A DNA stretch of 9,817 nucleotides from Bacteroidota bacterium (lineage in GTDB: Bacteria; Bacteroidota; Bacteroidia; Flavobacteriales_F; PHOS-HE28): positions 1-9,817 of the forward strand of contig JAEZAU010000087.1 in the NCBI GenBank assembly GCA_023430325.1, given 5' to 3'. The notes beneath the pieces were generated by a model. That model did not search any database, was not told where the DNA came from, and worked only from the letters and a program-made list of their open reading frames with translations. Shown here piece by piece: positions 6,290 to 9,817 of the stretch. The translations under genes and the position numbers were made by a program. Position 1 is the stretch's first letter. Every line of letters begins with the position of its first letter.

Positions 6290-7654
6290 ATGCTGAACAT
6301 TTCCGCAACACCCGGGGCAGCAGTACCAAAGCACATCGATCGCGATCGGCGATCGATAGAGGCTGTTGGTGATCCCCGCGCCGCACGCCGGTTCGGTCGC
6401 ATCATCGCCGCAGTGATCATATTGTTCCTTGTCTCTTTGTTCCTGCCGTGGACACAGAACATCCGGGCGCGCGGCACGCTCACAAGTCTCAGTCCCCAGC
6501 ATCGTCCGCAAACGATCAATGCCATCATTCCGGGCAGGATAGAGCAATGGTATGTGCAGGAGGGGCAGCTTGTGCAGAAGGGCGATACACTGATCCGCAT
6601 CAGCGAAGTGAAGCCGGAATATTTCGATCCGCAATTGCTCGATCGCACACAGGAGCAGATCATGGCCAAGGAGCTTACCGCGCGCAGTTACGAGGAGAAG
6701 GTTCGTGCGCTGGATGCGCAGATCGGTGCACTGCAACAGAACATGCGCATAAAGCTGGAACAGGCCCGCAACCGGATAAGGCAGGCGCAGCTGCAGGTAC
6801 AGAGCGATAGTATCCGTGTCATCGCCGCGCGGGCGGAACTGCAGGTGGCACAAGATCAGCTGAAGCGCGGCGAGCAGCAGTTCGCCGAGGGGCTCGTGAG
6901 CATGGTGGAATTGGAGCGGCGCCGGGTGAATGAACAAAAGGCGAATGCGGCATCGATCGATGCGGAGAACCAACTGCTTGAGGCCCGCAACGGACTCTTG
7001 AACGCAGAGCTTGAACTGGGCGGGATCCAGAATGAATACCGCGATCGATTGGCGAAGGCTGAAAGTGAAAAGTTCTCCAGCTTGAGCCAGGTCTACACCA
7101 CGGAAGCGGAAGTGACCAAGATGCAGGTTGATCTCGCCAGTTACACGATCCGCGCGGGAAACTACCTTATCACCGCACCGCAGAGCGGTTACATCACACA
7201 GGCCGTGCGCACCGGTGTGGGCGAAGTGATCAAGGAGGGTGAACCACTGATCACCATCATGCCGTCCGATTTCCAGCTGGCCGTAGAGATGTACGTGAGA
7301 CCGATGGACATGCCGTTGGTGAACCTCGATCAGAAGGTCCGGTTCATGTTCGATGGTTGGCCCGCGATCGTCTTCAGCGGATGGCCGAACATGAGCTACG
7401 GGACCTACGGTGGCAAAGTGGTGGCGATCGACAACCTGATAAGCCCCAACGGTCGATACAGGATCCTGGTGGCACGCGATCCGGAGGACCAGTCGTGGCC
7501 CGGTGCTTTGCGGGTCGGCGCTGGTGCGATCGGCATCGCATTAATGAAGGATGTGCCGCTGTGGTACGAGCTCTGGCGCCAGTTCAACGGTTTCCCGCCG
7601 GATCTGTACCAACAGCCGATCGCGATCGGTGGTGGAACGAACACGAAGCAATGA
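6290..7654 (+). CDS. HlyD-family periplasmic adaptor (membrane fusion protein)
   Basis: A 454-residue adaptor that should link the inner-membrane ABC protein to the TolC-type channel. A short cytoplasmic N-terminus precedes one membrane anchor (about residues 36-53, GRIIAAVIILFLVSLFLP). A first half-lipoyl segment (about 78-105, with PGRIEQWYVQEGQLVQKGD) leads into a long Gln-, Glu- and Ala-rich coiled coil (about 115-285). A second half-lipoyl segment (ITAPQSGYITQAV, from 294) and a C-terminal beta-barrel region follow. The tail DVPLWYELWRQFNGFPPD is, from memory, a common ending of Bacteroidota members. The frame is open from 6209, but the first 27 residues would lie inside the ABC gene and have no family character, so I start at 6290, four bases after that gene's stop. 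Spacing indicates co-transcription and probable translational coupling. Confidence 0.92.
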   Translation: MLNISATPGAAVPKHIDRDRRSIEAVGDPRAARRFGRIIAAVIILFLVSLFLPWTQNIRARGTLTSLSPQHRPQTINAIIPGRIEQWYVQEGQLVQKGDTLIRISEVKPEYFDPQLLDRTQEQIMAKELTARSYEEKVRALDAQIGALQQNMRIKLEQARNRIRQAQLQVQSDSIRVIAARAELQVAQDQLKRGEQQFAEGLVSMVELERRRVNEQKANAASIDAENQLLEARNGLLNAELELGGIQNEYRDRLAKAESEKFSSLSQVYTTEAEVTKMQVDLASYTIRAGNYLITAPQSGYITQAVRTGVGEVIKEGEPLITIMPSDFQLAVEMYVRPMDMPLVNLDQKVRFMFDGWPAIVFSGWPNMSYGTYGGKVVAIDNLISPNGRYRILVARDPEDQSWPGALRVGAGAIGIALMKDVPLWYELWRQFNGFPPDLYQQPIAIGGGTNTKQ

Positions 7655-9078
7655 AGCGGCCGCTCACCTCGCTCCTGATCCTGATCGCTGCGTGGTGTCA
7701 TGGCCAGGCCGACAGCATTACGGTGCTTTCGCGCGAAGCCTTGCTGCAACTTGTGGTCGACAACCATCCGGCGGTGAAACAGGCGTTGCTGCGCGATCGG
7801 ATCGCACAGGCCACGGAGCGGTCGGCACGCGGTGCCTTCGATCCGCGGGCGGAGGCCGGGTATGCTGAAAAGACCTTCGAGAACAAATTGTATTACGGCT
7901 TGCTGGATGCCGGCCTGCGTGTGCCCACCTGGTTCGGTGCGGAATTCTTCGCGGGTTTTGAAGATACCGATGGATCGTTCGCCAACCTCCAGGAACGAAC
8001 ACCGGCAGATGGTCTGCTGAAGGCAGGCGCCAACCTGCAACTCGGTCAGGGTCTTTTCATCGATCGGCGGCGTGCCGAATTGCAGCGTGCGATCGCTTTC
8101 AGGGATCTCGCGGAAGGAGAGAAACGAAAATTGCTCAACGACATCTTTTACGATGTGCTCAGAGATCACATCGATTGGATCGTGGCCTACCGGAGTGTGC
8201 GGATCGCTGAGATCGCGGTATCAAGGGCCGAAGTACGGTTCAATGCGGTACGCAACAGCTTCATCGGAGGCGACAGGCCGGCGATCGATACGCTGGAGGC
8301 GTTGCTGCAGTTGCAGGATAGGCGGATGAGGCTGCGCGATGCCGAGATCGGGTTCCAGAATTCCGGTCTCGAACTGAGCAATCATCTCTGGGATCCCTAC
8401 ATGCGACCGCTGGAAATGATGCCTGAGGTGATCCCCGATACGCTCGATCTGATCGCATCTGAGGCGGACCCGGATCGGGAACAACTGATCGCTCGATCCA
8501 TGGAGGAACATCCGCGGGTACTGGAATTCCAGGGAAGGCTGCAACAGTTCGAGATCGACCGGCGCCTGCGATCGGAGATGTTCAAACCGCAGCTCGATCT
8601 CAGTTACACCTTTCTGGCGAATGGAGGCATGATCGCAGGCGAAGGCACCACGGAATTGAACGGTAACGACAGGCGATGGGGCATCAACCTCAGCATGCCT
8701 TTGTTGTTGCGCAAGGAGCGTGGCGAATACACACTGGCCACCCTGCGGCTCACCGAGGCGGAAATGGGAGTGGAGCGTGTGCGGCAGGAGATCCGCACCA
8801 CGGTAGGCCGCAGTTTCAATGAGGTGGCGCTCATGCGCCAACAGGTGCAGTTGGGCCAGAGCATGGTGGACAACTATCGTGCGCTATTCGAGGGTGAGAA
8901 CGGCCGTTTCCAGAGCGGCGAAAGCTCCCTCTTTCTGGTGAACCAGCGGGAGATCGCGTTGATCGACAGCCGACTGCAACAAGTGGATCGCGAGGCCCGC
9001 CTGCGCAAGGCGTTCTTTGTGCTGGAACGCGATGCCGGGGTGTTGTGGCGGAATTATCTGGCAGGCGAAGCTCGTTAA
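7651..9078 (+). CDS. TolC-family outer-membrane efflux protein
   Basis: A 475-residue outer-membrane factor of the exporter. It begins with a signal peptide (MKRPLTSLLILIAAWCHG, predicted cleavage near GQA-DS at residues 18-22). The cysteine at 16 follows Trp, so it is not a good lipobox. Two helical repeats typical of the family are visible: LLQLVVDNHPAVKQALL (31-47) with ANLQLGQGLFIDRRRAELQ (127-145), and a second near the C-terminus around SGESSLFLVNQREIALID. The ATG at 7651 overlaps the HlyD stop in an ATGA arrangement. The frame is open from 7357, but the extra 98 residues are an out-of-frame reading of the adaptor gene and precede the signal peptide. It is the last gene of the operon, and no clear intrinsic terminator follows. 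Confidence 0.93.
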   Translation: MKRPLTSLLILIAAWCHGQADSITVLSREALLQLVVDNHPAVKQALLRDRIAQATERSARGAFDPRAEAGYAEKTFENKLYYGLLDAGLRVPTWFGAEFFAGFEDTDGSFANLQERTPADGLLKAGANLQLGQGLFIDRRRAELQRAIAFRDLAEGEKRKLLNDIFYDVLRDHIDWIVAYRSVRIAEIAVSRAEVRFNAVRNSFIGGDRPAIDTLEALLQLQDRRMRLRDAEIGFQNSGLELSNHLWDPYMRPLEMMPEVIPDTLDLIASEADPDREQLIARSMEEHPRVLEFQGRLQQFEIDRRLRSEMFKPQLDLSYTFLANGGMIAGEGTTELNGNDRRWGINLSMPLLLRKERGEYTLATLRLTEAEMGVERVRQEIRTTVGRSFNEVALMRQQVQLGQSMVDNYRALFEGENGRFQSGESSLFLVNQREIALIDSRLQQVDREARLRKAFFVLERDAGVLWRNYLAGEAR

Positions 9079-9153
9079 GGAGATCATGGAAATGCCAAAG
9101 GGTTGAATAGCGCTGGCTCCGAGACTATGATCGACATTGACGTGTCTAACTAT

Positions 9154-9185
9154 CTTGCAGGTCAATATGTCGTAGTGTTAATTTG
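9154..9185 (+). promoter_or_regulatory. Candidate Bacteroidota-type promoter before the secreted-protein gene
   Basis: CTTG at 9154-9157 and TTAATTTG at 9178-9185 resemble the -33 TTTG and -7 TAnnTTTG elements of Bacteroidota housekeeping promoters, with 20 bases between TTG and the -7 element. Each has one mismatch. Transcription would start near 9192, giving a leader of about 70 bases before the ATG at 9265. The surrounding 186-base spacer (9079-9264) is AT-richer than the operon before it and contains no other feature I can support. Confidence 0.25.
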
Positions 9186-9264
9186 TGATGGAAGCATTAG
9201 GGATCACAGGAGTATCTATATCAATTGATCGAGAAAAACTTGATGATCACTGAACTGAAAGCCA

Positions 9265-9817
9265 ATGAAAACTCATATATCAACTCTCCTACTTTGCACG
9301 TTGGGAACATTTCCGGCGGTGAGCCAGCACATTGATACAGCATCTGTCACCATTGGCGAGCCGAACCTCGTGCAGGTGAATGGTCTTACGCAGCCATTAT
9401 TGGATGTCGCTTTGATAGAGATCTCTTCTTTGAACGATATGAATAATACGCAGAAGGTAGATCTATACTTCAGAGGTTGTCCAGTGAATAATATTTTTAT
9501 ACAGTATGATACGTTGATCGAACTGAGTACGACCTTTCCTTTCGATCTACAGATATATACCTATCATGATACCAGTGCGGCATGTGCATATCCGGAGATC
9601 CCGATCTTGATGGATAGTTTATTCCTCAACGCTCAACAGATCAATTCGATCAGGGACCGGACAGGGCCTGAAGGGATCCATATCTATTTGGATCCGATCA
9701 CCGATCGGTTGTTGATCAAGGGAAATGGCGAAATTGAGAGTATCGTGTTCCATGACGCCAACGGCAGGCAGGTGAGATCCACCATGGGCCCGTTCATGGA
9801 AGTCTCCATCGATGTGT
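9265..9817 (+). CDS. Secreted protein, probable T9SS cargo, C-terminus cut off
   Basis: An open frame with no stop to the right edge: 184 codons from the ATG at 9265. It starts with a signal peptide (MKTHISTLLLCTLGTFPAVS, likely cleaved before QHID at residue 21), so the protein is exported by Sec. The middle (about 25-130) is not recognised. It is beta-rich, with two cysteines at 72 and 107 that could form a disulfide. From about residue 138 the sequence IYLDPITDRLLIKG, then VFHDANGRQV, follows the pattern of type A T9SS C-terminal sorting domains (YPNPxxDxLxI, then D-x-x-GRxV), with Asp in place of the usual Asn before Pro. Such proteins are carried over the outer membrane and anchored or released. 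Judging by domain length, only about 15-25 residues are missing. It is separated from the exporter operon and probably has its own promoter; its own signal peptide argues against it being the exporter's substrate. Confidence 0.72.
   Translation, partial: MKTHISTLLLCTLGTFPAVSQHIDTASVTIGEPNLVQVNGLTQPLLDVALIEISSLNDMNNTQKVDLYFRGCPVNNIFIQYDTLIELSTTFPFDLQIYTYHDTSAACAYPEIPILMDSLFLNAQQINSIRDRTGPEGIHIYLDPITDRLLIKGNGEIESIVFHDANGRQVRSTMGPFMEVSIDV

Noticed and set aside
5782..6669. Minus-strand frame of 295 codons opposite the ABC and HlyD genes
   Set aside because: It spans the junction of two well-supported plus-strand genes, and its Ser-, Arg- and Cys-rich translation resembles no family.
7357..7650. 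Longer N-terminus for the TolC-family protein
   Set aside because: It would bury the clear signal peptide that begins at 7651, and it is an alternative frame of the adaptor gene.
8221..8841. Minus-strand frame of 206 codons opposite the TolC gene
   Set aside because: It is fully antisense to a well-supported gene and has His- and Arg-rich chance composition.

Overview
The window looks like chromosomal DNA from a Bacteroidota bacterium, probably Flavobacteriales-like, with moderately high GC for that phylum. The evidence is a partial secreted protein whose C-terminus resembles a type IX secretion (T9SS) sorting domain, gene starts without clear Shine-Dalgarno sequences, and a truncated PLP-dependent decarboxylase of the kind found in Bacteroidota. 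No rRNA, tRNA, insertion sequence, phage gene, CRISPR array or long repeat was seen. The tetramer GATC, often as GATCG or CGATCG, is strikingly frequent on every part of the window.

Left part (1-4451). A minus-strand arginine-decarboxylase-like gene is cut by the left edge. After about 390 bases with no convincing gene comes a plus-strand dodecin (small flavin-binding protein). Convergent to it is a tightly packed minus-strand group, transcribed in the order SET-domain protein, MscS-type mechanosensitive channel, CorA-type Mg2+/Co2+ channel. The gap between the first two is 16 bases, mscS and corA overlap by 17 bases, and a short intrinsic terminator follows corA. Upstream, in the same direction, is peptidase E (pepE), whose catalytic triad falls at the same residue numbers as in the enterobacterial enzyme when translation starts at 4451.

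Right part (4603-9817). Divergent from pepE is a three-gene operon for a tripartite exporter resembling a type I secretion system: an ABC permease-ATPase, an HlyD-type adaptor four bases later, and a TolC-type outer-membrane factor starting in a 4-base ATGA overlap. The ABC protein keeps an intact Walker A but has substitutions at the Q-loop, signature motif, catalytic glutamate and switch histidine. A homodimer would therefore seem poorly suited to normal ATP hydrolysis, and this is the most interesting observation in the window. No substrate gene is evident beside the operon. After a 186-base spacer comes the start of a more AT-rich gene for a signal-peptide-bearing protein, probably a T9SS cargo, cut by the right edge.

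The window therefore combines housekeeping functions (polyamine synthesis, flavin storage, ion and osmotic homeostasis, dipeptide breakdown) with an envelope-spanning export module of unknown substrate. I found no clear evidence of a wholly new defence or mobile system.
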